A DNA stretch of 11,490 nucleotides. Origin: an uncultured Erysipelotrichaceae bacterium (GTDB taxonomy: Bacteria > Bacillota_I > Bacilli_A > Erysipelotrichales > Coprobacillaceae). Shown in pieces: positions 1 to 6,939 of this stretch. Position 1 is the stretch's first letter. Each line of letters begins with the position of its first letter. Made by a program: the position numbers and the translations under genes. Under the pieces are notes generated by a model. That model ran no database searches. It saw only the letters and a program-made list of their open reading frames with translations, and was not told the origin of the DNA. Location: NCBI GenBank assembly GCA_900317015.1, contig ONFH01000172.1:1-11490 (forward strand), read 5' to 3'.

Positions 1-960
1 CATCTGTTTTTTCGCATAACTGCCAGAAATGGCTGGAATGGATGCTGTCGACATCGCACTTGCTAAAGCAACAGGGACATTCATTAAAACAGTATATTTC
101 CCAGCATAGACACCATACGTTGAGACACGAGTAATACGATCCATGCCACGGACTTTCATGATCGAATAGAAGATCGACATATCAATGACCGTGACTAAGT
201 TGTAGACACATGTCGCAATAATAATTGGTGTGACGATATTTAAGATCGACTTGAAGATCGCTCTTGTCGTACTTGGCTGGTCACCTTCTGAGACAGGATA
301 TTTCTCATTGATCGTGGAACGTTTACGCACGAACATTAAGAACAGATAGATCAAAGCGACCATGACCCCGGCGCCGGTCCCTAATGCAGAACCGCCAGCC
401 CCTAACTGGGCCTGCACGCTTTTTGGGGTGCCAAAACCGATGGCTTTAATAAAGAAATAAGCAGCCCCGACAGAAACGACGGCGTTGAGCATCTGTTCGA
501 TGATCTGTGAAACACTGGTGTATAGAGTTGTATTATAGGCCTGGAAATATCCTCGCATGACGCCGACAAGACCTGATAGGAAGATCGTCGGACAGAGAAT
601 ACGTAAGGCAAATACGGCACCTTGATCGACGATCCAAGGCGCTAAAATAAACGCAAGCACGGCCGCTGAACCAGCCACCACCGTAATATAGAGGATGGCA
701 CACTGGAAGACTTTCTTGGCATCGGCATACTTCCCTAAGGCGATCTTTTCAGAGACCAGCTTAGAAATTGCTGTTGGAATGGAATAGGATGAAATGAGCA
801 AGATCATTGCATAAATATTGTAGGCTGTTGAATAATAGCCGTTCCCTTCATCACCAATGAGTGCGGTCAACGGACTTCGATATAAGACACCGATGATACG
901 CACGATGATTCCTGCAATCGCCAATATACCAGCTTGCTTAACGATTGACTTTTTATTCAT
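1..960 (-). CDS. Polysaccharide/lipid II flippase, SpoVB/YtgP/MurJ-like (partial, N-terminal 320 aa)
   Basis: The reverse strand is open from an ATG at 960 down to base 1, giving 320 residues with no stop; the C-terminal part (members are usually around 500 residues or more) lies outside the window. The N-terminus reads MNKKSIVKQAGILAIAG, followed by RIIGVLYRSPLT and then IGDEGNGYYSTAYNIY. This is the characteristic opening of the SpoVB/YtgP branch of the MATE/MOP flippase superfamily. Many hydrophobic segments alternate with short basic loops, as expected for a 12-14 helix membrane protein. AAGGAG lies just upstream on the minus strand (972-977). Family members translocate lipid-linked cell-wall precursors across the membrane; YtgP is a MurJ-type lipid II flippase in Bacillus. 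It is divergent from pyrF and next to teichoic acid genes, which fits an envelope role. The exact substrate (lipid II or another polyprenyl-linked glycan) cannot be told from sequence. The family call is firm, the subfamily call moderate. Confidence 0.88.
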   Translation of the reverse strand, partial: MNKKSIVKQAGILAIAGIIVRIIGVLYRSPLTALIGDEGNGYYSTAYNIYAMILLISSYSIPTAISKLVSEKIALGKYADAKKVFQCAILYITVVAGSAAVLAFILAPWIVDQGAVFALRILCPTIFLSGLVGVMRGYFQAYNTTLYTSVSQIIEQMLNAVVSVGAAYFFIKAIGFGTPKSVQAQLGAGGSALGTGAGVMVALIYLFLMFVRKRSTINEKYPVSEGDQPSTTRAIFKSILNIVTPIIIATCVYNLVTVIDMSIFYSIMKVRGMDRITRVSTYGVYAGKYTVLMNVPVALASAMSTASIPAISGSYAKKQM

Positions 961-981
961 AACTTCTTCTCCTTAGAAAAA

Positions 982-990
982 AGTATAGCA
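982..990 (-). promoter_or_regulatory. Candidate extended -10 promoter for the flippase gene
   Basis: On the minus strand the sequence TGCTATACT occurs at 990-982, that is an extended -10 (TGn) followed by TATACT, about 22 bases upstream of the ATG at 960. No good -35 is present at the usual distance; the hexamer 17 bp upstream reads TAGAAG. An extended -10 can compensate for this. The ribosome-binding site AAGGAG lies between it and the start codon. The call is tentative because the start of transcription would leave a very short leader. Confidence 0.4.
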
Positions 991-1070
991 CAACGAATTT
1001 CATTCTTCTAGAATATATGAGTTTTCGGCGTATTATTTGATGAAAATCGAATAAAGCGGTTACAGATTTC

Positions 1071-1098
1071 TTGAGAAAGGAGCGAATTATGCTATAAT
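1071..1098 (+). promoter_or_regulatory. Sigma-A-type promoter of pyrFE
   Basis: TTGAGA at 1071-1076 and a perfect TATAAT at 1093-1098 are separated by 16 bp, and TGc directly before the -10 gives an extended -10. Transcription would start around 1105, leaving a leader of only about 20 nt that contains the AAAGGAG ribosome-binding site (1112-1118). There is therefore no room for a PyrR-type attenuator leader. The rest of the 961-1125 intergenic region holds the divergent flippase promoter and a weak cre-like sequence at 1051-1064. Confidence 0.75.
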
Positions 1099-1125
1099 GA
1101 TTCCAAATGACAAAGGAGAGACAAT

Positions 1126-1839
1126 ATGGAAGATAGTAAAGTAATAATCGCTCTTGATTTTAAAGACCAGGAGGCCACAAAAGCGTTCTTAGACAAGTTT
1201 GATGAGCCTCTTTTTGTAAAAGTAGGGATGGAGCTTTTTTATGGCGAAGGACCAGACATCATTAAGATGATCAAGGCTAGAGGTCATAAGATCTTCTTAG
1301 ACTTAAAGCTTCATGATATCCCTCATACCGTCAAACAGGCGATGAAAAACTTAGCCCGTTTAGACTGTGATATCGTCAACGTCCATGCCTCTGGCAGTAT
1401 CGCTATGATGAAGGCGGCTGTGGAAGGCTTAGAGGAAGGCAAAGTCGGGGACAAGCGTCCATTATGTATTGCGGTCACTTGTTTAACATCCTTAGATCAG
1501 GATGTCTTAGATCATGAATTAGGCATTCATGAACCATTAGAAGACGTTGTTGTCAAATGGGCCAACAATGCCAAAATGGCTGGCTTAGATGGTGTCGTCT
1601 GCTCACCACTTGAAAGTGCCCCAATTCATGAAAAAGTCGGCAAAGATTTCATTACAGTGACACCTGGCATCCGTTTAGCAGGCAATAATGTCAATGACCA
1701 GAAACGTGTCACGACCCCATATAAAGCAAGATCATTAACGTCTAACTACATCGTCGTTGGTCGTTCGATCACGGCTGCCGATGATCCGGTTGCCGCATAC
1801 CATGAAGTATCTAGACAGTTTGATAAAGGAGAAGAATAA
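1126..1839 (+). CDS. pyrF: Orotidine 5'-phosphate decarboxylase
   Basis: This 237-residue cytoplasmic enzyme converts OMP to UMP, the last step of de novo pyrimidine synthesis. The length is normal for the bacterial family. The TIM-barrel fingerprint is intact. IIALDF (residues 7-12) carries the substrate-binding Asp11, VKVGMELF starts at 31 with Lys32, and the catalytic charged network DLKLHD spans 59-64 (Asp59, Lys61, Asp64). The phosphate-binding loops VTPGIR (178-183) and VGRSI (211-215) are both present. The start is supported by AAAGGAG 7 bp upstream. It is followed after one base by pyrE, so the two are almost certainly cotranscribed and translationally linked. Upstream pyr genes are not adjacent, so pyrFE stands alone here. 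UMP made here ultimately supplies CTP for the CDP-ribitol and CDP-glycerol used by downstream genes; that link is inference from metabolism. Confidence 0.97.
   Translation: MEDSKVIIALDFKDQEATKAFLDKFDEPLFVKVGMELFYGEGPDIIKMIKARGHKIFLDLKLHDIPHTVKQAMKNLARLDCDIVNVHASGSIAMMKAAVEGLEEGKVGDKRPLCIAVTCLTSLDQDVLDHELGIHEPLEDVVVKWANNAKMAGLDGVVCSPLESAPIHEKVGKDFITVTPGIRLAGNNVNDQKRVTTPYKARSLTSNYIVVGRSITAADDPVAAYHEVSRQFDKGEE
1825..1832 (+). promoter_or_regulatory. Ribosome-binding site that fixes the pyrE start
   Basis: AAAGGAGA lies within the last codons of pyrF and ends 8 bp before the ATG at 1841. An in-frame upstream ATG at 1757 has no ribosome-binding site and lies deep inside pyrF, so 1841 is the better start. 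Confidence 0.8.
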
Positions 1840-1840
1840 T

Positions 1841-2479
1841 ATGTGTGAAGAGAAAAAAATTGCAAAAGATCTTTTAGATATCAAGGCGGTCTTCTTAAGA
1901 CCGGAAGAACCATTTACTTGGGCCTCTGGCATCAAGTCCCCAATCTACTGCGATAACCGTTTAACATTATCTTACCCTAATGTAAGAAATGATGTCGAAG
2001 ATGGTTTAGCTGCCTTGATCAAGGAAAAATATCCTGATGTTGAATGTATTGAAGGGACATCAACAGCCGGCATCGCTCATGCCGCTTTAGTTGCAGAACG
2101 TTTAGGCTTACCTTGTGGGTATGTCCGCGGCTCAAATAAGTCTCATGGTCGTCAGAACAAGATCGAAGGTGTCGTTAAGGAAGGCATGAAGGTCGTTGTC
2201 GTGGAAGACTTGATCTCAACGGGTGGCTCTTCCTTAGAAGTTGTCGAAGCCTTAAGAGAAGCTGGTTGTGAAGTCTTAGGATTAGTGGCCATCTTTACTT
2301 ATAACTTACCAAAGGCGAAAGAAAACTTTGCGAACCATCATTGCGCCTATGCCACATTATCAAACTATGATACGTTACTAGAAGTGGCCATTGAACACAA
2401 TTATGTGAGTAGCGATGCATTAGAAAAGTTAAAAGCCTGGAAGAAAGATCCAAGCGATGAATCTTGGATGGACAAATAA
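1841..2479 (+). CDS. pyrE: Orotate phosphoribosyltransferase
   Basis: This 212-residue cytoplasmic type I phosphoribosyltransferase joins orotate to PRPP to give OMP, the substrate of PyrF. The start at 1841 (MCEEKKIAKDLLDI) is chosen because of the well-placed AAAGGAGA. SGIKSPIYCDNR (residues 29-40) is the orotate-binding region. The stretch around 94-110 contains the flexible catalytic loop with Lys100, His102 and Arg104. VVVVEDLISTGGS (118-130) is the PRPP-binding motif, with Glu-Asp in place of the more common Asp-Asp. The gene overlaps nothing but starts one base after the pyrF stop, so the pair forms a bicistronic unit. No intrinsic terminator is visible after the stop at 2477-2479, so read-through into the teichoic acid genes is possible. 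Confidence 0.96.
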   Translation: MCEEKKIAKDLLDIKAVFLRPEEPFTWASGIKSPIYCDNRLTLSYPNVRNDVEDGLAALIKEKYPDVECIEGTSTAGIAHAALVAERLGLPCGYVRGSNKSHGRQNKIEGVVKEGMKVVVVEDLISTGGSSLEVVEALREAGCEVLGLVAIFTYNLPKAKENFANHHCAYATLSNYDTLLEVAIEHNYVSSDALEKLKAWKKDPSDESWMDK

Positions 2480-2486
2480 TTAAAAC

Positions 2487-2516
2487 TTGATTTGTGTTCT
2501 CAGTTGCGGTAATAAT
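2487..2516 (+). promoter_or_regulatory. Candidate promoter for the tagGH-tarL unit
   Basis: TTGATT at 2487-2492 and TAATAA(T) from 2510 are 17 bp apart, in the 99-bp gap between pyrE and tagG. The predicted leader of about 55 nt contains TTGTGAAAA (2523-2531) and a small inverted repeat, GACTA (2532-2536) with TAGTC (2544-2548). It also holds the strong AGGAGG ribosome-binding site (2566-2571). The -10 is only a moderate match, so this is a plausible rather than proven promoter. Confidence 0.5.
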
Positions 2517-2578
2517 GTATCGTTGTGAAAAGACTATAAGAAGTAGTCATGTATTAAGGAAAGTCAGGAGGGTCCTTC

Positions 2579-3382
2579 ATGTTTGAAGCTTGTAAGTTTG
2601 TCTTAAAGGAAAACTTTAACAACTTATTTCGAATTTATTCGATCGCAAAATATCAGGTCTTAGCCGATATGCGTGATTCGAAATTAGGTCTATTCTGGAA
2701 CTTTGCCAATCCGGTCATTCAGTGTCTGACATACTGGTTTGTCTTTGGTCTGGTCTTTGATCGTCGTGATGTCGATGGCATCACATATATCTGGTGGATG
2801 TTAGGAGGCATGGTCTGCTGGTTTTTCATTTCACCATGTATTACCGATGGCTGTAACGCAGTCTTTAAACGTATCAACATCATTACCAAAATGAAATTCC
2901 CAGTCAGTGTCTTACCGGCCACGGTCATCTTCAGTAAGCTGTTTGATCACTTCTGTCTGATGATCATCTTAACGGTCTTATTTGCCTTTGGTGGTTATTA
3001 TCCATCATGGCACTGGCTTGGTTTAGTCTATTATTGTTTCTGTGCGATCGTCTTTACGATCTCATTATCTATGACGACGTCTGTCTTGAACATGTTAGCG
3101 CGTGATACCCGAAAGCTCGTTTTAGCATGTATGCGTTTATTACTGTACATGACTCCGATCTTGTGGGATATCAAGCGATTACCTCATGTTTTACAGCGTA
3201 TCATGTTAACGAACCCTGTTTACTATATCGTAGAAGGCTATCGTGACTGTTTCTTCTATCATAAAGGGTTCATGTATTATAAATACTCTATGGTGACGTT
3301 CTGGGTCATCACATTCGTTCTCTTTGTCTTTGGTTCGACGATGATGTACAAGTTCAAAGCCAAATTCGTCGACTTTATTTAA
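2579..3382 (+). CDS. tagG: Teichoic acid ABC exporter, permease subunit (TagG/TarG-like)
   Basis: This 267-residue integral membrane protein of the ABC-2 type belongs to the TagG/RfbA-like polysaccharide export permeases, which move undecaprenyl-linked teichoic acid to the outer face of the membrane. After a soluble amphipathic N-terminus, the stretch DMRDSKLGLFWNFANPVIQ (residues 30-48) is the typical motif preceding the first membrane helix. Hydrophobic segments fall at roughly 47-60, 70-86, 111-138, 146-170, 178-195 and 237-256, matching the six-helix topology. The motif MTPILW (191-196) and the NPVYYIVEGYRD block (212-223) are also typical of this family. The start has AGGAGG 7 bp upstream. 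The ATPase gene follows 18 bp later, so the two form one exporter. The substrate is taken as WTA because of the adjacent TarL-like and tarIJ genes; an O-antigen-like polymer is less likely. Confidence 0.92.
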   Translation: MFEACKFVLKENFNNLFRIYSIAKYQVLADMRDSKLGLFWNFANPVIQCLTYWFVFGLVFDRRDVDGITYIWWMLGGMVCWFFISPCITDGCNAVFKRINIITKMKFPVSVLPATVIFSKLFDHFCLMIILTVLFAFGGYYPSWHWLGLVYYCFCAIVFTISLSMTTSVLNMLARDTRKLVLACMRLLLYMTPILWDIKRLPHVLQRIMLTNPVYYIVEGYRDCFFYHKGFMYYKYSMVTFWVITFVLFVFGSTMMYKFKAKFVDFI

Positions 3383-3400
3383 GCGAAAGGAGCATGTGTT

Positions 3401-4222
3401 ATGGATTCGAATATTGCAATTGAAGCACGCCATGCTTCGAAGATCTATGAATTAAAAGGGAAAGAAAAGAAAGATGAAGGCGTCAAGTTCTATGCCTTAA
3501 AAGATTTAAACTTTAAAGTTGAAAAGGGCGAAGTCGTGGGCATCCTTGGAACAAATGGCTCGGGGAAATCAACGATGTCCATCATCTTAGCTGGCATCTG
3601 TGATCCTGATGAAGGCGAAATGATCGTCAATGGCTCACAGGCCCTCATTGCCATCAACACTGGCTTAAACCAGCAGTTAACAGGCATGGAAAATATTGAA
3701 TTAAAAGGGGCCTTATTAGGCCTTTCTAAACGTCGTATTGATAAGATCAAACAAGGCGTTATTGACTTTGCGGAGATCGGTGATTTCTTATATCAGCCGG
3801 TCAAGAAGTACTCAAGTGGTATGAAATCACGTTTAGGGTTCTCCATCAACTTATGTCTAGATCCTGAGATCATGATCGTTGATGAAGCCTTAAGTGTTGG
3901 TGATAAAGGCTTTGCGGCCAAATGTTTGAAAAAGATGAAGGAACTTCGTGATGAAGGTAAGACCATCATCTTTATTTCTCATAACTTAAAGCAGGTCCGT
4001 GATTTCTGTGATACGGCTATGTGGATCGAAGGAGGCATCCTTCGTGAATATGGCGATATCGATGAAGTCTGTGACCGTTATGCGGAATATGTCGATTACT
4101 ACAATGGCTTATCTGGCAAGGAAAAGAAAAAAGAACGTGATCGTAAGTTTGCCAAACGTATTATTAAAAATTCGAAACGTTCGTTCTTTGATAAGCTGTT
4201 TGCGGCTATTAAAACAAGATAG
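3401..4222 (+). CDS. tagH: Teichoic acid ABC exporter, ATP-binding subunit (TagH/TarH-like)
   Basis: This 273-residue cytoplasmic ATPase powers the TagG permease. Walker A is GTNGSGKS (residues 50-57), the family-type signature is YSSGMKSRL (137-145), Walker B is IMIVDEAL (157-164) and the switch histidine is His194. The degenerate signature (SSGM rather than LSGGQ) is typical of TagH/Wzt-type glycan exporters. The length matches short TarH forms such as that of Staphylococcus aureus; it lacks the long C-terminal extension of Bacillus subtilis TagH. The last 35 residues are very basic (KEKKKERDRKF and following) and may lie along the membrane or contact acidic polymer, which is inference. AAAGGAG at 3386-3392 supports the start. 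The TarL-like gene begins 11 bp after the stop, so the genes are cotranscribed. Confidence 0.94.
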   Translation: MDSNIAIEARHASKIYELKGKEKKDEGVKFYALKDLNFKVEKGEVVGILGTNGSGKSTMSIILAGICDPDEGEMIVNGSQALIAINTGLNQQLTGMENIELKGALLGLSKRRIDKIKQGVIDFAEIGDFLYQPVKKYSSGMKSRLGFSINLCLDPEIMIVDEALSVGDKGFAAKCLKKMKELRDEGKTIIFISHNLKQVRDFCDTAMWIEGGILREYGDIDEVCDRYAEYVDYYNGLSGKEKKKERDRKFAKRIIKNSKRSFFDKLFAAIKTR

Positions 4223-4233
4223 AGGAGGAGACT

Positions 4234-5862
4234 ATGAGATCGACGCGCAGTATTATTATTCAAGATGTGAAGATCAATCGTATTATCGTAAAAATCAAGG
4301 GTTCTCTAAAAAACCCAAAACTGACGATCAAAGAGTTAGTGTTACGTGATTATATTACCAATACGATCCTACAGCCTTCTCATATCTCATGGCAGGGCAA
4401 TGACTTTGAAGTGCTCATCAACTTAATGAGCATTCATGATGAAAACCCTATGCCAACTGGTGACTGGTATCTGATCGGCATCGATCAGAAGGGACGTTCA
4501 CATGAAAGTTATCCTGTTCCAGAATTAGTCGATGCGATCAATGAACGCACATTTCATATTTCTAATGACTATAATGCTTATTTTGATAAAAGTGCGAAGA
4601 ATTATTTCTGGGCGGAAAGTAAGATCGACCAGGATAATGTCTCTTATTTCTTAAAGGTGAGCTGGTCAAAACCAGCCCCACCATTAACATGGTTACAGAA
4701 ACGTCGTAAAGCTTATAAGAAGTTCATGCACAACGTCAGCGTCGGCGGCTTTGTGAAGACATTCAACTTCTTCCATAAGTTCCAGAAGAAAGTTGGTAAC
4801 CGTCTTTTATTCACGTCGTCATCTCGTAAGGAGATCGGCGGGAATGAAGCGTTCATCTATAACCGTATGGTTGAACGTGGTGTTGACAAGCAGTTCAAGA
4901 TCGATTTTTCTTTCAAGGAAAACATCAAGGACCGCCGCAGTTTTTGGAATAAATTCTCATTTACGATTAAATTAGCGAAGGCTAATATCATCATCTGTGA
5001 TGACTATCAGCCAGAATTATATCATGTCGACTTTGGTCCAGATACAAAAGTCATCCAGGTCTGGCATGCCTGTGGAGCGTTCAAGACGGTTGGTCTAGAG
5101 CGTTTAGGCAAACCAGGGGCACCTGCGTTTGATACGAGAGTCCATAAGTGCTATACAGCGATGACGGTCTCTTCTAAATTAGCGGCTGCGCATTATGCCG
5201 AAGCGTTTGGCTTAAATATTGATAAGATCAAACCATTAGGGGTGCCAAGAACAGATATCTTCTTTGATGAAGAGTATAAGAAGAAAGTCATTCCACAAGT
5301 CGAAGAAGCGTTCCCACAGGTCAAGGATGCAGAGGAAGTCATCATGTATGCTCCAACCTTTAGAGGGGTCAATGCCCGTACGGCGTCATTCCCTATGGAT
5401 ATGATCGATTTTGATGGCATTGGGGAGTACTTAAGAAAGCATCATTCAGTCATGCTTATTAAGATGCATCCATTCGTAAGAGAACCTTTACCAATTCCTG
5501 AGGAATATAAAGATATTATCATTGATGCTTCATCATTTAGAGAGATCAACGATATCTTATTTGTGACGGATCTCTTGATCACGGATTATTCATCCGTCAT
5601 CTATGAGTTCTCATTATTCCATAAGCCAATGTTATTCTATGCGTTTGACCGTATGAAATATGAGGCGGACCGTGGTTTCTATGAACCATATTCAGAAATG
5701 GTGCCAGGAAAGATCGTCCGTACCTCAGAAGAATTATTAAGAGCGTTAGAAAAACGTGATTTTGAATTTGAAAAAGTCGATCCGTTCGTTAAGAAGAACT
5801 TCCGTTATACCGATGGGAAGTCGACGGATCGTATCATTGATACATTATTATTGAAGAAGTGA
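4234..5862 (+). CDS. tarL: TarL-like teichoic acid polyol-phosphate polymerase with N-terminal beta domain
   Basis: This 542-residue peripheral membrane enzyme of the CDP-glycerol glycerophosphotransferase (TagF/TarL) family would transfer polyol phosphate from a CDP-alditol to the growing teichoic acid chain. Residues about 1-145 form a beta-rich accessory domain like that of S. aureus TarL. A basic linker (155-190) follows, and the GT-B-like catalytic part starts near 190. The catalytic part carries QVWHACGAFKTVG (275-287, conserved His278), GVPRTDIFF (336-344), YAPTFRG (372-378), KMHPF (410-414, second conserved His412) and ITDYSS (449-454). The C-terminal FYEPYSEMVPGKIV (482-495) closely resembles TarL. 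The length (542) is close to the 562 residues of S. aureus TarL. With tarIJ nearby, poly(ribitol phosphate) synthesis is the best guess; a glycerol-phosphate polymerase or TarF function cannot be excluded. AGGAGG at 4223-4228 supports the start. Confidence 0.85.
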   Translation: MRSTRSIIIQDVKINRIIVKIKGSLKNPKLTIKELVLRDYITNTILQPSHISWQGNDFEVLINLMSIHDENPMPTGDWYLIGIDQKGRSHESYPVPELVDAINERTFHISNDYNAYFDKSAKNYFWAESKIDQDNVSYFLKVSWSKPAPPLTWLQKRRKAYKKFMHNVSVGGFVKTFNFFHKFQKKVGNRLLFTSSSRKEIGGNEAFIYNRMVERGVDKQFKIDFSFKENIKDRRSFWNKFSFTIKLAKANIIICDDYQPELYHVDFGPDTKVIQVWHACGAFKTVGLERLGKPGAPAFDTRVHKCYTAMTVSSKLAAAHYAEAFGLNIDKIKPLGVPRTDIFFDEEYKKKVIPQVEEAFPQVKDAEEVIMYAPTFRGVNARTASFPMDMIDFDGIGEYLRKHHSVMLIKMHPFVREPLPIPEEYKDIIIDASSFREINDILFVTDLLITDYSSVIYEFSLFHKPMLFYAFDRMKYEADRGFYEPYSEMVPGKIVRTSEELLRALEKRDFEFEKVDPFVKKNFRYTDGKSTDRIIDTLLLKK

Positions 5863-5877
5863 TGGAGGTAATGATTT

Positions 5878-6882
5878 ATGGCAGATGAGACATCTACACG
5901 TCGTGTCTTTGCACATCCTACCTATAAAAACTTTACAATTACAGATATTCGTCCCAATCAGAGTGTGATGATGGTACCGGATATCTATGGACCAAATGGC
6001 AAAATGACCGCCAAAGTCCATTATGAAAGTGCTGATCCCGACATCTTAAGCGTCGATGAGACGGGAAAGGTGACCGGTTTAAAGGAAGGCTATGGTGAGA
6101 TCTTAGCCTATGCCTGTGGCAAACTGGCCCGTTATGGCTTAGAGGTTATCGACTTACCAAAAGGCATCAAAGGCTTTACGGGACATCGTGGCTTCCGTAA
6201 GCTCTGCGTGGAAAATACGATGCCATCATTCAAGATGGCGGTGGAGGCCGGCTGTGACTTTGTCGAAACAGATATTAGTGTGACAAAGGATAAACAGCTC
6301 GTCTTATTCCATGATACGAATCATATGAAACGTATGATGGGTATGGATATGAAGATCTCCGACTTCACTTTAGAAGAACTCAAAACGATGAAATTTGTCA
6401 GTGGAGCGCATTTGGAAAACTATCCCGATGTGCGCATTCCGACATTTGAAGAATATCTGGAACTGATCGAGCATTCAGAAAGCAATCCGATGATCGAATT
6501 AAAGGATGAAAGCTTATCAAAAGAAAACTCTGATCTTCTTGTGACGATCAGAGATATGATCGATGCGCATCATTTAACAAAGCGCTGTCGTGTGACGAGT
6601 GCAATTAAAGACAACTTATTGGCTTATGAGAAGATCAATACATCCCATCATGAGCTCTGGTACATTCTAGAAAAAGACTTTGAAGACTTAGATCTTTTAG
6701 TTCAGCATCAGTGGAACTATTCCATTAAACATAGCGTCGCTAAGAAAGATTTCTGTCAGAAAGTCTTAGATGCCGGATTAAAGGTCGATGTATGGATCAT
6801 CAATGATGCGAAAGTTGCCAAAAAGCTCTTAAGCTGGCCTTGTACATCGATGACTTCAGATATTTGCCTCTTTAATCATTAA
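5878..6882 (+). CDS. Glycerophosphodiester phosphodiesterase with N-terminal Ig-like (BIG2-type) domain
   Basis: This 334-residue protein has two parts. Residues about 16-92 look like a group 2 bacterial Ig-like domain, with a VHYESADPDILSVDETGKVTGLKEG-type pattern split over residues 47-71 and a closing strand near 74-92. Residues about 98-334 are a GDPD TIM barrel with its active site intact: HRG (103-105), ENT (112-114), Glu130 and Asp132, HD (145-146) and IELK (206-209). The family hydrolyses glycerophosphodiesters to sn-glycerol 3-phosphate plus an alcohol. There is no signal peptide or membrane segment (MADETSTRRVFAHPTYKN start), so it appears cytoplasmic, which is odd for an Ig-like domain. 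It sits 15 bp after tarL with GGAGGT at 5864-5869, so it is probably part of the exporter/polymerase unit. It may recycle glycerophosphate or trim teichoic acid intermediates; the substrate is unknown. Confidence 0.87.
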   Translation: MADETSTRRVFAHPTYKNFTITDIRPNQSVMMVPDIYGPNGKMTAKVHYESADPDILSVDETGKVTGLKEGYGEILAYACGKLARYGLEVIDLPKGIKGFTGHRGFRKLCVENTMPSFKMAVEAGCDFVETDISVTKDKQLVLFHDTNHMKRMMGMDMKISDFTLEELKTMKFVSGAHLENYPDVRIPTFEEYLELIEHSESNPMIELKDESLSKENSDLLVTIRDMIDAHHLTKRCRVTSAIKDNLLAYEKINTSHHELWYILEKDFEDLDLLVQHQWNYSIKHSVAKKDFCQKVLDAGLKVDVWIINDAKVAKKLLSWPCTSMTSDICLFNH

Positions 6883-6884
6883 AC

Positions 6885-6913
6885 TTGTGAAAGAAAAGAA
6901 AGTGTGCTATCTT
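6885..6913 (+). promoter_or_regulatory. Candidate promoter for tarIJ
   Basis: TTGTGA (6885-6890) and TATCTT (6908-6913) are 17 bp apart, and TGc before the -10 makes an extended -10. It starts immediately after the stop codon of the phosphodiesterase gene, in a 57-bp gap that is wider than the gaps inside the preceding unit. The -10 is imperfect; read-through from upstream probably also contributes. Confidence 0.45.
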
Positions 6914-6921
6914 AGCCCTTG

Positions 6922-6927
6922 AGGAGG
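6922..6927 (+). promoter_or_regulatory. Ribosome-binding site that fixes the tarI start
   Basis: A perfect AGGAGG lies 12 bp before ATG 6940, with an A-rich spacer. A longer reading from TTG 6919 would begin inside this site and add seven residues that TarI proteins lack, so ATG 6940 is preferred. Confidence 0.8.
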
Positions 6928-6939
6928 AATAAAAAAAGA

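Noticed and set aside
402..620. Minus-strand open frame inside the flippase gene
   Set aside because: The flippase frame through the same bases is open over 960 bases with clear family motifs; this one is a shadow.
1757..1840. N-terminal extension of pyrE starting at ATG 1757
   Set aside because: It overlaps pyrF in another frame, has no ribosome-binding site, and would add 28 residues absent from PyrE proteins. ATG 1841 has AAAGGAGA at the right distance.
2480..2578. Terminator between pyrE and tagG
   Set aside because: No GC-rich stem followed by a T run is present; the only inverted repeat is 5 bp and lacks a T tract.
3999..4349. Open frame overlapping the ends of tagH and the start of the TarL-like gene
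   Set aside because: It lies almost entirely within two well-supported genes in another frame, has no ribosome-binding site, and its translation shows no recognisable family.
6919..6939. TTG start for tarI seven codons upstream
   Set aside because: The added codons are the ribosome-binding site itself and an A-rich spacer; TarI proteins begin MIYA, matching ATG 6940.
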